Below, in pieces: positions 34,070 to 45,140 of a DNA stretch of 64,000 bases. The notes below the pieces were generated by a model. It was not told the origin of the DNA. It ran no database searches and saw nothing but the letters and a program-made list of their open reading frames with translations. The first letter of the stretch is position 1, and the number at the start of each line of letters is the position of its first letter. Position numbers and translations under genes: made by a program. The DNA comes from Staphylococcus carnosus (GTDB lineage: Bacteria > Bacillota > Bacilli > Staphylococcales > Staphylococcaceae). Where the stretch lies: contig NZ_UHCT01000001.1 of assembly GCF_900458435.1 (NCBI RefSeq), positions 2,480,001 to 2,544,000 of the forward strand, in the 5' to 3' direction.

Positions 34070-35968
34070 CTATGTTATCGATTTTACAAAATCACGATTA
34101 GCGGTCATATAAACACCTTTATCTGTCTTCAAACGCGGCGTGCCATTAGAAGAAAATACAATTTTAACGATATTCACAATATCCCCTTCTTCAAAATTTG
34201 AACCCGCTTCATCTTTAAAATTGCGGTCGTTATAAGCTTTGCATTTTTTCAATACCTTTACACTTCGAGGCACTTTTACTAAATATTGTTCCGTCAGTCT
34301 ATCATCTATAGTCGTTACAAATTTCTTATTTGCAGTAACAAATGAGCCATCTTTCAAAACCAACCGCGGTGTTCCTTTTTCTGTATACTGAATATCTTCA
34401 ACAGTAAATAATTCGCCAACTTCAATTTCACGTGCAGCTTCTTTTTGAAACTCTACATCTTCATACACTTTAAATCGTTGAGCTGAGAACACCATGCCCG
34501 GGTTTTCATCATAATACTTAGTTGTATCAACAAATTTAGTTTGATTTTTTTCGTCCTTAAATCGTTTATCTTTAAATTCAACTTTAAAATGCTGACGCTT
34601 TAATGCTGGCTGTTTGCTTACACTCGGCAAATTCATATTGACGATGCACGGACGATAATGATTATAAGTAATTTGAATATTAAAGTTGAAATCCGCATCT
34701 TCCAGTTCTTTCGTTGGAATACGCAACTTTCCTCCTCTGACTTGATATCCTACATCAATTGCCGCCGCCTCGTCTTTCAGTTTCACCAACTGTACCCGAC
34801 TGATTTGTGCTGCCATTTTTTTATAAAGATGAATCACTTCGTAAAACTGGCCATCCGCTTCTTCCGTTCCGCCGTAAACAGCAAAGAAATCCTCAGTCAA
34901 AGGCGCAACTTCTCTCAACTCCTCCGGTAATAAAAAGTGAACTAATCCATTTGAAACATAACGTGGTGCACGTTCACCTTTAATAAGAATTTTAATGAGT
35001 TTTACTACTCTTTCTTTATTGGACTGACTGAGTAATTGATACACTTTTTCGTATTTATCCTCAGTAAGATAATCTTTAATATTGAGATGGTGTCTATCTA
35101 ATACTGTTTCCATTTCTGCAAATGCATCATAAAATAATTGCTTATCCTCACTTTTTAAAAAGCGTTTATTGATAAATAAGCGTGATAAATAATCCATCTC
35201 TATGATACGACTGATAGCATTCCGGCGTGCCGTCTCAGGGATGTCTAATTCAAACAGTTTTTTCAACACTTCTAAATTACAAGCTGTTTTTTCAAAGATA
35301 TCTGTTTCGCCAATCAACGATTGATTCGCTCCATATCGATTGACATGATATACAACAGCATCATTCATACCCGCTGAATGCGCCTTTCCTATCACTTCTG
35401 TAAAGAATAATTTATCCACACCATATTTCATGTGTTCAAACTTAATGTCATTCTCTTTAATGATGGATGCTTTAATAATTTTTCCAGGCGGGCCTACTGC
35501 TCTGAAAATTTTATCAATCTCATAAGGTACAAGATCAGAGGCCGTTTCGTAAGAAGAAAAACGCGCAATTTTTCTAATTGAACGATCTTTATGTCGTAAA
35601 CTTTGACCAAATAAAATATCGTTTTGTGTGTCCAATGCTTGTTGCAGTAATTTTGGAAATCCTTCTGCATCCAACCAATCATCAGCATCTAAAAAAGTGA
35701 TGTATTTACTATCTAATACATCTATTCCTACATTGCGGGGAGTTGAAGGACTACCTGTATTTTCTTCTAGTTCCACTACTTTTACATAGTCATATTCATT
35801 TTCGTATGCTTTTAATTTTTCTAAAGATTGATCAGTAGAGACATCATCTACAAAAATCACTTCAATTTCAGATTTATCGATATCTAGGTTATTAATTGAA
35901 TTCATAGTATCATCTAAAAATAATTCTTTATTGTAAACTGGAACGATGGTTGCTAAGTCTTTAGTCAC
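34070..35968 (-). CDS. Family 2 glycosyltransferase with C-terminal DUF5776-like repeats
   Basis: A 632-residue protein. Residues 1-110 are a GT-A domain: ATIVPVYNKELFLDDTM, VIFVDDVSTDQS and the metal-binding ITFLDADDWLD. A central region resembles the trimerisation/acceptor part of the wall teichoic acid GlcNAc transferases TarS/TarP. The C-terminus carries two tandem copies of about 60 residues (KGTPRLVLKDGSFVTANKKF and NGTPRLKTDKGVYMTANRDF), resembling the wall-binding DUF5776 domain. It probably glycosylates teichoic acid or another surface polymer. The acceptor is uncertain. It is a single gene. Confidence 0.82.
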   Translation of the reverse strand: MTKDLATIVPVYNKELFLDDTMNSINNLDIDKSEIEVIFVDDVSTDQSLEKLKAYENEYDYVKVVELEENTGSPSTPRNVGIDVLDSKYITFLDADDWLDAEGFPKLLQQALDTQNDILFGQSLRHKDRSIRKIARFSSYETASDLVPYEIDKIFRAVGPPGKIIKASIIKENDIKFEHMKYGVDKLFFTEVIGKAHSAGMNDAVVYHVNRYGANQSLIGETDIFEKTACNLEVLKKLFELDIPETARRNAISRIIEMDYLSRLFINKRFLKSEDKQLFYDAFAEMETVLDRHHLNIKDYLTEDKYEKVYQLLSQSNKERVVKLIKILIKGERAPRYVSNGLVHFLLPEELREVAPLTEDFFAVYGGTEEADGQFYEVIHLYKKMAAQISRVQLVKLKDEAAAIDVGYQVRGGKLRIPTKELEDADFNFNIQITYNHYRPCIVNMNLPSVSKQPALKRQHFKVEFKDKRFKDEKNQTKFVDTTKYYDENPGMVFSAQRFKVYEDVEFQKEAAREIEVGELFTVEDIQYTEKGTPRLVLKDGSFVTANKKFVTTIDDRLTEQYLVKVPRSVKVLKKCKAYNDRNFKDEAGSNFEEGDIVNIVKIVFSSNGTPRLKTDKGVYMTANRDFVKSIT

Positions 35969-36116
35969 AAAAGTTCCTCCTCATCTACACTTCTTCTAAA
36001 ACATATTATTTACGTTTTACCCATTCCATTTAAATTCATGTTTACAGATGATGAAACAACCAAATTCACACTCAGTTTTCTAGATTTTTCGATGAGTTTT
36101 GTTAAAAATATATATT

Positions 36117-36163
36117 AAAAGCAGCCTTCCTATATGCAGCAATGTGCATGAGAAAGACTGCTT
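36117..36163 (-). terminator. Intrinsic terminator after the secreted-protein locus
   Basis: AAGCAGTCTTTC pairs with GGAAGGCTGCTT on the minus strand and is followed by TTTTAAT. Confidence 0.7.
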
Positions 36164-36175
36164 ATCTTCATTCTA

Positions 36176-36770
36176 TTAACGATGGTTTACGAATGCTTTG
36201 TATTGTTCAACATTTTTAATGCCTTGTTGTATAGTGCTAATTGCATTAACTAATTCATAGCCTGGTTGCGCTTGGTTCAATACAGCTTGTGCTTGTTCTA
36301 CTTTTTTTCAATTGTGCTTCATCTTGATTCATTGAATGATGGCTTTCAGTTAACAAACCGTTTGCTTTAATAATTAAATTTTGTAGTTCTGTCTTTTTAC
36401 TTTGAACATTTGAACTACCTTTTTCAGTTTGTAAGTGGATTTGGAATACTTCGTTATAGACAGTTGATAATCTGTTAATCGCTGTTACAACTTGTGAATC
36501 ATTTGAAGCATCTTGTTGTTTTTTAGCAAAGTAAATCGCTTGATTTAATTTATTTTGGTAAAGCGTTGCCCCTGATTCTTTCGCCATTGCTTTATAATAT
36601 GAACTTGCGTCAAGTAAGTTTTTTAAGTTTTCTTTAGCTGTTATATCGTAGTTACGGAATTCATATGCGCCATAAGAAGCAGCTTCAGCTTGATTTGAAA
36701 ATACACTTGCTCCTGCTGATCCAAGTAAAGCTACTGCTAATCCTGAGAGTAAAAATTGTTTAAAATTCAT
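36176..36770 (-). pseudogene. Frameshifted small secreted helical protein
   Basis: The frame begins with a signal peptide (MNFKQFLLSGLAVALLGSAG, cleavage after QAEAA) and continues as a helical domain to SMNQDEAQLKK. There a run of seven T residues (36302-36308; A7 on the coding strand) shifts the frame into an early stop at 36255. With six residues in the run, the frame continues LKKVEQAQAVLNQAQPGYELV to a TAA at 36176, giving about 197 residues. The function is not recognised. Homopolymer slippage makes phase variation, pseudogene decay or sequencing error all possible. Confidence 0.75.
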
Positions 36771-36930
36771 AGTTGTTATCTCCTTTAATTTACATACACA
36801 AATTATAAGACAGAAATAGCTTTTATTGAATTAACTAATTATTAAATATTAATTATTTTATACGATGAACAGATGATGTACTTATATAATCAACGGGTAT
36901 AGATAAAAAGCAACGAAAGGAGAAATTGTA

Positions 36931-37335
36931 ATGCCACCAAAACATATTATCTCTGCTTCATGTGTTGTATTAAACGACGAAAATCAAATTTTATTAATTA
37001 AAAGTCCATTGCGCGGTTGGGAAATTCCTGGCGGTCAAATTGAAAACGGTGAAACTATTCGAGAAGGCGTTATCCGAGAAGTCAAAGAAGAATCAGGTGT
37101 TGACGTCGAGTTGACTGAGTTCTGCGGTGTCTTTCAAAATACAGAACATTCTATTATTAATAACCTATTTAAAGGTGAATATATTGGCGGTCAATTAACA
37201 ACAAGTGACGAAAGTTTAGAAGTCGGTTTCTTCACTTATGCAGAGGCAATGGAAAAAGTAACATGGGGAAACTTTACTGAACGTATACGTTTGTGTTTTT
37301 CTGAAAAAGAGAAACCTTTCTTAATTTCGTTTTGA
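36931..37335 (+). CDS. NUDIX hydrolase
   Basis: A 134-residue NUDIX-fold protein. The Nudix box is GGQIENGETIREGVIREVKE followed by ESGV (about residues 33-56), with the REVKEE core that binds metal. It would hydrolyse a nucleoside diphosphate linked to another group; the substrate is not predictable. The Shine-Dalgarno is AAAGGAG. It is a single gene between divergent and convergent minus-strand genes. Confidence 0.88.
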   Translation: MPPKHIISASCVVLNDENQILLIKSPLRGWEIPGGQIENGETIREGVIREVKEESGVDVELTEFCGVFQNTEHSIINNLFKGEYIGGQLTTSDESLEVGFFTYAEAMEKVTWGNFTERIRLCFSEKEKPFLISF

Positions 37336-37374
37336 ATATAACGCTATCCTTAAATCAGATATAACGATTTATCC

Positions 37375-37926
37375 TTATTTACTTTGTTCTGTTACTCTTT
37401 GCAGTACAAAAAAATAATATTTTTCTGGATGCTTATCTTTGATATCCATCACACCAAGCAGTGTATCATCATTGATTTTACGAAAAACATCTATAATTGC
37501 TTTTTGATCATAAATCATAGAAGCACTTGTTTTCCCCCGGAACTTAACTCGACGCACTCTTGCCCTGCTTTTATTTGTTTTAACAACAAACCCAAACCAC
37601 TTCATAGTCATTGAAAGTATCTTTTTAGGAAGTTTTTCAATTGGCAGTTCTAGGGGTATTAAACCTGGATTGACGTAAAACAGTTTTCCTTTTTCAGTTC
37701 GAAAGACCAACGGATCAATTTGTTCCGAATTTACAAACCGTTTCCCATACCATCCTGTAACCGATAAAATACCTTCCATAGGATGACCTGTTTTTATTTC
37801 CGAACCCTTCCAAAACCCCCATAAATCATTTATATCCACTGTCGCTAAGCTATCGAATATTTCAAAGATACGCGGTTGTGTATATTTTTTATTGAGCAAA
37901 TCATGAAGTAGTTTTTGATTCTCCAT
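37375..37926 (-). CDS. DUF4334/GXWXG-domain protein
   Basis: A 183-residue protein with an LWGFWKGSEIKTGHPMEG segment matching the GXWXG domain and a DUF4334-like C-terminus (FRGKTSASMIYDQKAIIDVF). The frame is open to 37989, but GGGGTGA selects the ATG at 37926 (MENQKLLHDLL). It is found widely in bacteria and actinomycetes with unknown function. No partner genes suggest a role. Confidence 0.78.
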   Translation of the reverse strand: MENQKLLHDLLNKKYTQPRIFEIFDSLATVDINDLWGFWKGSEIKTGHPMEGILSVTGWYGKRFVNSEQIDPLVFRTEKGKLFYVNPGLIPLELPIEKLPKKILSMTMKWFGFVVKTNKSRARVRRVKFRGKTSASMIYDQKAIIDVFRKINDDTLLGVMDIKDKHPEKYYFFVLQRVTEQSK

Positions 37927-38062
37927 TGCTCTCACCCCTTTTATAATCCACTCACACTTACGATATAAAACTAAAACCTTTATCTTCACTTCAAGAATAA
38001 ATCAAAATCATATGGTTATTAATCGTAATTACTACTCTTTTTTAATACCCTTCTCATTCCCT

Positions 38063-38839
38063 TTATTCATTAATCGTTAATTTCAACCCTTCAAGTGTAG
38101 TGTATACTTCTGATTTTTTGTTTTCGTCTATTATATTAAATGCTGTTAATCCATATGTCTGTTCAGGATTACGCAAAGGTTGGTTGGACTGCCATGTATT
38201 AATAGCTATATGATGATGATATTTTTGTTCCGAAAGAAACAAAGCTTTAGGTAATACAGAAGTTATTTGAAATCCCATTTGTTTATAGAACTGACTTGAA
38301 GCTTTTAAATCATATGCTTTCAAGTGTAAATGTCCAATTTTTGCGTTTTTAGGCATATCTGTCCATTCTGTATTTCCAGAATCTGCTAATATTCTAGATA
38401 CGTCTAAAGGAAGTGTATCCATATTCACGTGTTCATTCTCCCAATGCCATAAGTCAGCTGGTCGATCTATATAGACCTCTATTCCATTTCCTTCTGGGTC
38501 GCTAAAGTAAATTGCCTCACTTACCAAGTGGTCACCTCCAGAAATAGCAATATTATGTTGAAAAAGGTGTTTAATCAGTGCCCCTAAATCTGTTACATCA
38601 TCTAATAAAATCGCAATATGGAATAATCCAGCTTCTGTCATCTGTGCAAATCGTCCATTTTCAATTTTATTTAAGACTATCTCATCTTCTTCTCCAATTA
38701 TTAAAGTTGTTTGAGTTGGAGCAGTCTTAAGGACTTGAAGACCTAATATATTGTGATAAAAATCAGTTTGACGGTCTATATCAGCAACATTTAATTCAAT
38801 TCGGTTAACATGTTTAATTGATGATTGGTGGAAGTTCAT
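38063..38839 (-). CDS. VOC-family dioxygenase (CatE-like)
   Basis: About 258 residues in two VOC modules: HVNRIELNVADIDRQTDFYH at the N-terminus, and IGHLHLKAYDLKASSQFYKQ near residue 165. HIAILL, HHHIAIN and VYIDRPADLWHW supply metal-ligand positions. It resembles Bacillus CatE catechol-2,3-dioxygenase. An ATG at 38845 touches the Shine-Dalgarno, so 38839 is preferred. The following gap (38846-39042) contains a short decayed-looking coding remnant but no intact gene. Confidence 0.8.
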   Translation of the reverse strand: MNFHQSSIKHVNRIELNVADIDRQTDFYHNILGLQVLKTAPTQTTLIIGEEDEIVLNKIENGRFAQMTEAGLFHIAILLDDVTDLGALIKHLFQHNIAISGGDHLVSEAIYFSDPEGNGIEVYIDRPADLWHWENEHVNMDTLPLDVSRILADSGNTEWTDMPKNAKIGHLHLKAYDLKASSQFYKQMGFQITSVLPKALFLSEQKYHHHIAINTWQSNQPLRNPEQTYGLTAFNIIDENKKSEVYTTLEGLKLTINE

Positions 38840-39042
38840 ACTCATACCTCTCTTTTTTCTAAGTATAATTATTATACCTTTATAGAAAGGAATTTGCTTA
38901 AAAAAGGACTTGAGGTTTTGGTAAATATAAAATTAGAAAAAGTTAGTGGTAATGCTAACATTTAACAGAAAAACAACGTGAAAAAGTAACGAAAAAGTTT
39001 GCGATATACATCAATTTTTAAGTAGAACGTGTTCAAAAACAT

Positions 39043-39084
39043 AAAGAAAAGGCTAGAAAACGCATTATATCAACGTTTCTAGCC
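39043..39084 (-). terminator. Intrinsic terminator of the guanine operon
   Basis: GGCTAGAAAACG and CGTTTCTAGCC form an 11-bp stem. The A-rich flank 39043-39050 gives U residues on the minus-strand transcript. Confidence 0.85.
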
Positions 39085-39103
39085 TCATATATCAGTTATA
39101 TCA

Positions 39104-40645
39104 TTATTCCCATTCTATTGTACTTGGCGGCTTAGAAGTTACATCATAAACAACGCGGTTTACATGATCAACTTCATTTACAATACGACTTGAGATTTTT
39201 TGTAAAACTTCCCAGTCGATACGCGCAAAGTCACTTGTCATTCCATCAATAGAAGTTACGGCACGGATACCAATCGTATAATCATAAGTACGATAGTCAC
39301 CCATTACACCTACTGAACGCATGCCTGGTAATACTGTGAAGTATTGCCAAATTTCACGTTCTAATCCTTCTTCACGAATCACTTCGCGTAAAATCGCATC
39401 TGATTCGCGGACGATTTCTAATTTTTCTTCAGTAATTTCACCTAGTACACGGATACCAAGTCCTGGACCTGGGAATGGTTGTCTCCAAACTAAGTGTTCA
39501 GGAATACCTAATTCAATACCTAAAGCACGCACTTCATCTTTGAATAATGTATTGATAGGTTCGATTAATTCAAACTGCATGTCTTCAGGTAATCCACCAA
39601 CATTGTGGTGAGATTTGATTGTTTGTGCAGTTTTTGTACCTGATTCGATAACGTCAGTGTAAAGCGTACCTTGTGCAAGGAAGTCTACACCTTCTAATTT
39701 AGATGCTTCATCATCAAATACATAAACAAATTCGTTACCAATAATTTTACGTTTTTGTTCAGGGTCAGAAACACCTTTTAATTTATCCATGAAACGGTCT
39801 TTCGCATTTACACGGATAATGTTCATGTTGAAACCTTCACCGAATTGTTCCATTACCATGTCGCCTTCGCCTTTACGAAGCAAACCATGGTCAACAAAGA
39901 TACAAGTCAATTGGTCACCGATCGCTTTATGCAATAATACAGCAACTACTGATGAATCTACACCGCCGCTCATTGCACATAACACTTTGCGGTCTCCAAC
40001 TTGTTCGCGAATTTTTTCGATTTCTAAATCGATGAAGTTTTCCATAGTCCATTCACCAGTACAATCACAGATACGGCGTACGAAATTACGTAAAATATCG
40101 TTACCATATTCTGTATGACGTACTTCTGGATGGAATTGAACGCCGTAAATACGACGCTCTTTATCTTCAATTGCAGCATATGGCGTACTTGGACTATCTG
40201 CAATTGATTCAAATCCTTCTGGAATTTCAATCACTTTATCAGAATGGCTCATCCATACTGTTTGTTCTTCAGGTAATCCGAAGAATAATTCATCTGCTTT
40301 AGCATGGATGATAGCTTTACCATATTCTCTTTCATTTGCACGTTCTACTTTACCGCCTAATAATTTAGTCGTTAATTGCATACCGTAGCAAATACCAAGA
40401 ACAGGCACGCCTAGATTATAAATTTCAGGGTCGATTGTGTATGAGCCTTCTTCATATACTGAGTTCGGACCACCAGATAAGATGATACCTTTTGGATTCA
40501 TCTTTTTAATTTCTTCAATAGAAATTTCGTGATCATGCAATTCACTGTATACGCCCATTTCACGAATACGACGTGTTATCAATTGGTTATATTGGCTACC
40601 AAAATCTAATACAAGAATCATTTCTTGTTCTTTCGCCATTTCCAT
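39104..40645 (-). CDS. guaA: GMP synthase (glutamine-hydrolysing)
   Basis: A 513-residue enzyme converting XMP to GMP. The N-terminal glutaminase domain has GICYGMQL (catalytic Cys) and [10 protein letters not shown]; the ATP-pyrophosphatase domain has [10 protein letters not shown]; the C-terminus ends KPPSTIEWE, a conserved dimer tail. It is nearly identical in pattern to S. aureus GuaA. It follows guaB by 16 bases and is the last gene of xpt-pbuX-guaB-guaA, whose guanine riboswitch should govern it. Confidence 0.97.
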   Translation of the reverse strand: MEMAKEQEMILVLDFGSQYNQLITRRIREMGVYSELHDHEISIEEIKKMNPKGIILSGGPNSVYEEGSYTIDPEIYNLGVPVLGICYGMQLTTKLLGGKVERANEREYGKAIIHAKADELFFGLPEEQTVWMSHSDKVIEIPEGFESIADSPSTPYAAIEDKERRIYGVQFHPEVRHTEYGNDILRNFVRRICDCTGEWTMENFIDLEIEKIREQVGDRKVLCAMSGGVDSSVVAVLLHKAIGDQLTCIFVDHGLLRKGEGDMVMEQFGEGFNMNIIRVNAKDRFMDKLKGVSDPEQKRKIIGNEFVYVFDDEASKLEGVDFLAQGTLYTDVIESGTKTAQTIKSHHNVGGLPEDMQFELIEPINTLFKDEVRALGIELGIPEHLVWRQPFPGPGLGIRVLGEITEEKLEIVRESDAILREVIREEGLEREIWQYFTVLPGMRSVGVMGDYRTYDYTIGIRAVTSIDGMTSDFARIDWEVLQKISSRIVNEVDHVNRVVYDVTSKPPSTIEWE

Positions 40646-40661
40646 AAATCATGTTCTCCTT

Positions 40662-42131
<1,470 letters not shown>

Positions 42132-42161
42132 TTACAGCCTCCATTTATTTTAATAATTACA

Positions 42162-43430
42162 TTATTTCACATTTTCCTCATTTTGTTGATACTTTAAGCC
42201 GTTAAAAAAGAAATTAAGAATAATTGCGGAAATTGCACCTAGTACAATTCCATTTTGTGTTAACCAAGCAAACTGTTCACCCATTGCTTTAAAAGCTTCA
42301 GGGACAGCACTGATGCCTGTTCCAAGTCCCACTGACACCGCGATAATCAACAAATTATTTTGATTTTTAAAGTCGATACCGCCTAAAATACTTACACCAT
42401 ATGCCATTACCATACCGAACATCGCAATCATTGCGCCTCCAAGAACTGGTAATGGAATCACATTCGCTAAAGCACCTAATTTCGGAATACAACCGCAAAT
42501 TAGTAGAAGTATGACCATTCCATAGATGACATTATTCTTTTTCACGCCAGATAGAGAAACCAAACCGACATTTTGCGAATAAGCAGTGTATGGAAATGCA
42601 TTGAAGATAGAACCTAAAATAATCGCAAGACCTTCCGCAGTGTAACCTTTGCGATAGTCTTTACGTTCTAGTGTTCTCCCTGTAATTTTACTTAATGCTG
42701 TATAAACACCTGTTGATTCAATCAAGCTGACTAACGCAACAATGAAGAACACAAGTGTTGCATCAAGGTCAAAGCCAAAACCAGCAAAACGGAATGGTCT
42801 TGGTAGTTCAAACCAATGCGCTGTGCCTACTTGGTTTAAATCTACTATACCAAATGCCCCTGCTAAAGCTGTTCCGGCAATTAATCCAATTAAAATCGCG
42901 ATAGATTTCAAAAAGCCTCGTGTAAAGCGTTGTAAGATTAAGATAATTAGCAAAGTTGCAAAACCTAAGATGATATTTTTCATATCTCCATAATCTTTAG
43001 AACCTTGACCTCCAGCAACATAGTTCATTGCGACTGGCATCAAGTTGATTCCGATAATCGTCACAACACTCCCTGTCACAACAGGAGGGAAGAATTTCAC
43101 AACATAAGAGAAGACTGGAGCGATTAGTACAACAAGAATCCCGGAAATAAATAAGGACCCATAAAGCACGTCTAATCCTTTTGTCTGCCCTATTAATATC
43201 ATCGGAGCGACAGCTGTAAAGGTACACCCTAAAACAATCGGCAAACCAGTACCCGTGATTTTGTTCGCTTCTAAAAACGTTGCGACACCGCACATAAATA
43301 TATCGACTGTAACTAAGTATGCAATTTCTTCTGGGGTGAATTTAAGACTAGTCCCTACGATAATTGGAACAAGTATAGCACCTGCATACATTGCAAGTAA
43401 ATGCTGTAGACTTAAAATGAAATTCTTCAT
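42162..43430 (-). CDS. pbuX: Xanthine/uracil permease-family xanthine transporter
   Basis: A 422-residue membrane protein with 12-14 hydrophobic segments. LQHLLAMYAGAILVPIIVG at the start and the later IESTGVYTALSKITGR are nucleobase:cation symporter-2 motifs. It is encoded 1 base after xpt and imports xanthine (or guanine) for the phosphoribosyltransferase. A more upstream start (43445) overlaps xpt and lacks a Shine-Dalgarno; GGAGAAG fits the ATG at 43430. Confidence 0.94.
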   Translation of the reverse strand: MKNFILSLQHLLAMYAGAILVPIIVGTSLKFTPEEIAYLVTVDIFMCGVATFLEANKITGTGLPIVLGCTFTAVAPMILIGQTKGLDVLYGSLFISGILVVLIAPVFSYVVKFFPPVVTGSVVTIIGINLMPVAMNYVAGGQGSKDYGDMKNIILGFATLLIILILQRFTRGFLKSIAILIGLIAGTALAGAFGIVDLNQVGTAHWFELPRPFRFAGFGFDLDATLVFFIVALVSLIESTGVYTALSKITGRTLERKDYRKGYTAEGLAIILGSIFNAFPYTAYSQNVGLVSLSGVKKNNVIYGMVILLLICGCIPKLGALANVIPLPVLGGAMIAMFGMVMAYGVSILGGIDFKNQNNLLIIAVSVGLGTGISAVPEAFKAMGEQFAWLTQNGIVLGAISAIILNFFFNGLKYQQNEENVK

Positions 43431-43431
43431 A

Positions 43432-44010
43432 TTATTCTTCTCCAACCAATGTCACTTTGTTACCAGAAAGAGAAGCAACTTCACATAATGAAGATACTTT
43501 TAAGCCAGCCTCTTCTAATCTTGTACGGCCTTGTTGGAAACTTTTTTCTACAACAATACCGACACCGACTGTTTCAGCTCCTGCTTGATGAACTAAACGA
43601 TTCAATCCAAGTGATGCATCACCATTTGCTAAGAAGTCATCAATAATTAGCACACGATCATGCTCATCTAAAAACTCTTCAGAAATTATCACACTATTCG
43701 TTTTATCTTTTGTAAATGAATGAATATCTGTTTGATAAAAACCTTTATTTAAAGTATTCGGCTTTGCTTTTTTCGCAAAAAGGCAAGGTACTCCGAATTT
43801 ATAAGCAACCATAATTGCAGGTGCGATACCTGATGCTTCAACAGTTAAGATTTTAGTAACCTTTTGGTCTTTGAACTGTTCATAAAATGTTTCCCCAATA
43901 TCATACATAAGCTGTGCATCGATTTGATGATTCAAAAACCCATCAACTTTTAAAATCTTTTCTCCGATGACTACACCATCTTCTTTGACTTTCTGTCTTA
44001 ACGCTTCCAC
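43432..44010 (-). CDS. xpt: Xanthine phosphoribosyltransferase
   Basis: A 192-residue type I PRTase. VLIIDDFLANGDASLGL is the PRPP loop and KILTVEASGIAPAIMVA the substrate region. It converts xanthine or guanine to XMP/GMP. The start is GTG at 44010, with GAGGAGG 10 bases upstream. It is first gene of the guanine operon, preceded by a riboswitch-controlled leader of about 400 bases. Confidence 0.95.
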   Translation of the reverse strand: MEALRQKVKEDGVVIGEKILKVDGFLNHQIDAQLMYDIGETFYEQFKDQKVTKILTVEASGIAPAIMVAYKFGVPCLFAKKAKPNTLNKGFYQTDIHSFTKDKTNSVIISEEFLDEHDRVLIIDDFLANGDASLGLNRLVHQAGAETVGVGIVVEKSFQQGRTRLEEAGLKVSSLCEVASLSGNKVTLVGEE

Positions 44011-44038
44011 GTAAAAACAACCTCCTCAATTTGTGTAT

Positions 44039-44074
44039 AAAAAAAATCCCAAACTACTAACTTAGTTTCAGGAT
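44039..44074 (-). terminator. Riboswitch-linked terminator before xpt
   Basis: On the minus strand, ATCCTGAAACTA and TAGTTTGGGAT form a stem followed by T8, 29 bases before the xpt start. ACTCATAG, immediately 5' of the stem (44075-44082), is complementary to the aptamer's P1 3' strand, so it could form the antiterminator. Confidence 0.8.
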
Positions 44075-44260
44075 CTATGAGTTGCACAGGCAATACACAT
44101 CATTATATTATTGCTCGGATTAAGGAGGTTATTAAGATATAACCGGCTTTTAATCTCCATATAAACCGACAGTTATCACACTGTCTTTTCATACCAGCTC
44201 TAGCCAAAAACCCCTTGCAGCTAGGTGCCAAAGCAAAAATATGAAGTATGATGATTTGAG

Positions 44261-44355
44261 AAGCTATAGTGTCCCACTTCGCAAATAGTAATGCATTTCA
44301 TGTTTTGTAGCGATAGAGATGTCCCATTTCCCCAAATAGTCCTTACATATCTATC
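44261..44355 (-). repeat. Two related hairpin units in the xpt leader
   Basis: On the plus strand, GTCCCATTTCCCCAAATAGT (44321-44340) and GTCCCACTTCGCAAATAGT (44271-44289) are diverged copies 50 bases apart. The first is enclosed by GATAGAGATGT/ACATATCTATC (44312-44355), an 11-bp stem with one mismatch. They lie between the guanine aptamer and its terminator, in a 333-base segment with other hairpins (GACAG/CTGTC; GGTTAT/ATAACC). The segment has no recognisable ORF or RNA family. Confidence 0.5.
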
Positions 44356-44414
44356 AATAATCTACATGCATTTCCCGCATTATCGGAAGCACCATTGTGT
44401 TGTATTGTTTAAGT

Positions 44415-44486
44415 GACTCATAGTCATGTCGTTAAGGCGACATGGTAGAAACTTCTAAAGCCTAATCCTCTAGATTATATGAGTTA
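44415..44486 (-). promoter_or_regulatory. Guanine riboswitch aptamer
   Basis: On the minus strand, ACTCATATAATC, GGATTAGGC, GTTTCTACC and GACTATGAGT form the purine aptamer: P1 from ACTCATA and TATGAGT, and the P2/P3 loops. The base preceding TATGAGT in GACTATG is C, corresponding to C74, which specifies guanine rather than adenine. It controls xpt-pbuX-guaB-guaA. The terminator is unusually distant (see 44039-44074). Confidence 0.92.
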
Positions 44487-44673
44487 GTTAAATTATTTAC
44501 TGATAATACCACATTTTAAGGCTATTTTTCAATATTCAACAAAGAGATATTATTATTTTCTAAGAATTCTATTTTTACCGAAAACAAAAACTGATATTTT
44601 TAAATTTTTCTGAATTTTCACTTCTGTTTTTCTTGAAAATGACACTTCTTAGCCGTAACATGATAAATGAACC

Positions 44674-44699
44674 GTTTACATTACTAAAGTGTAGGGTAT
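44674..44699 (+). promoter_or_regulatory. Sigma-B promoter of the general stress gene
   Basis: GTTTAC (44674-44679), a 14-base spacer and GGGTAT (44694-44699) match the sigma-B consensus. The distance to the ATG is 42 bases. Confidence 0.85.
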
Positions 44700-44741
44700 A
44701 TTGATTTATATTAGTATTAATTATGGAGGGGGAGCTTTACT

Positions 44742-45122
44742 ATGGCAGATATTCTTATTCTTACATCACAAGATGAGATTTTCGACGCATTAAAACGCAA
44801 GTTAGATGAGGGTTACACAAAAGACGAGCTATCGGTTATCAGCAAAAACAAATTGCACATTGACAGCGTTGAAAGTACAGATATGAAAGTACAATCAACA
44901 AGCGGTACATTCAGTGACCGAGTAGCCCGCCTCCTTACTGGAGAAGATGGAGAAGAAGCCGTACTTGCACACTATGATTTAACTGAAACAGAAAGAAAAG
45001 TGTGCAAACGTGAAATCTTAAATGGCAACATCATTATTTTAGCTGGTAAACATCCTCACAGCAGAAAAGAATTCAAAAAAGAATTTGATGAAAAGAAACC
45101 TGAAAAAGAGTACGAAATTTAA
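44742..45122 (+). CDS. General stress protein (YflT-domain)
   Basis: A 126-residue soluble protein with a YflT/general-stress-protein-17M-type domain (DILILTSQDEIFDALKRKLD, then NGNIIILAGKH). The AGAT pattern is consistent with Bacillus and staphylococcal heat- and salt-induced proteins. A sigma-B promoter lies just upstream and a terminator just downstream, so it is a single stress gene. The biochemical role is unknown. Confidence 0.85.
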   Translation: MADILILTSQDEIFDALKRKLDEGYTKDELSVISKNKLHIDSVESTDMKVQSTSGTFSDRVARLLTGEDGEEAVLAHYDLTETERKVCKREILNGNIIILAGKHPHSRKEFKKEFDEKKPEKEYEI

Positions 45123-45140
45123 TCCATAATAAGGGTATGA

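Noticed and set aside
38938..39040. Short coding-like stretch (HLTEKQREKVTKKF...) after the VOC dioxygenase gene
   Set aside because: It is interrupted by a stop within 20 codons and lacks a start; at most a decayed remnant, too little to call.
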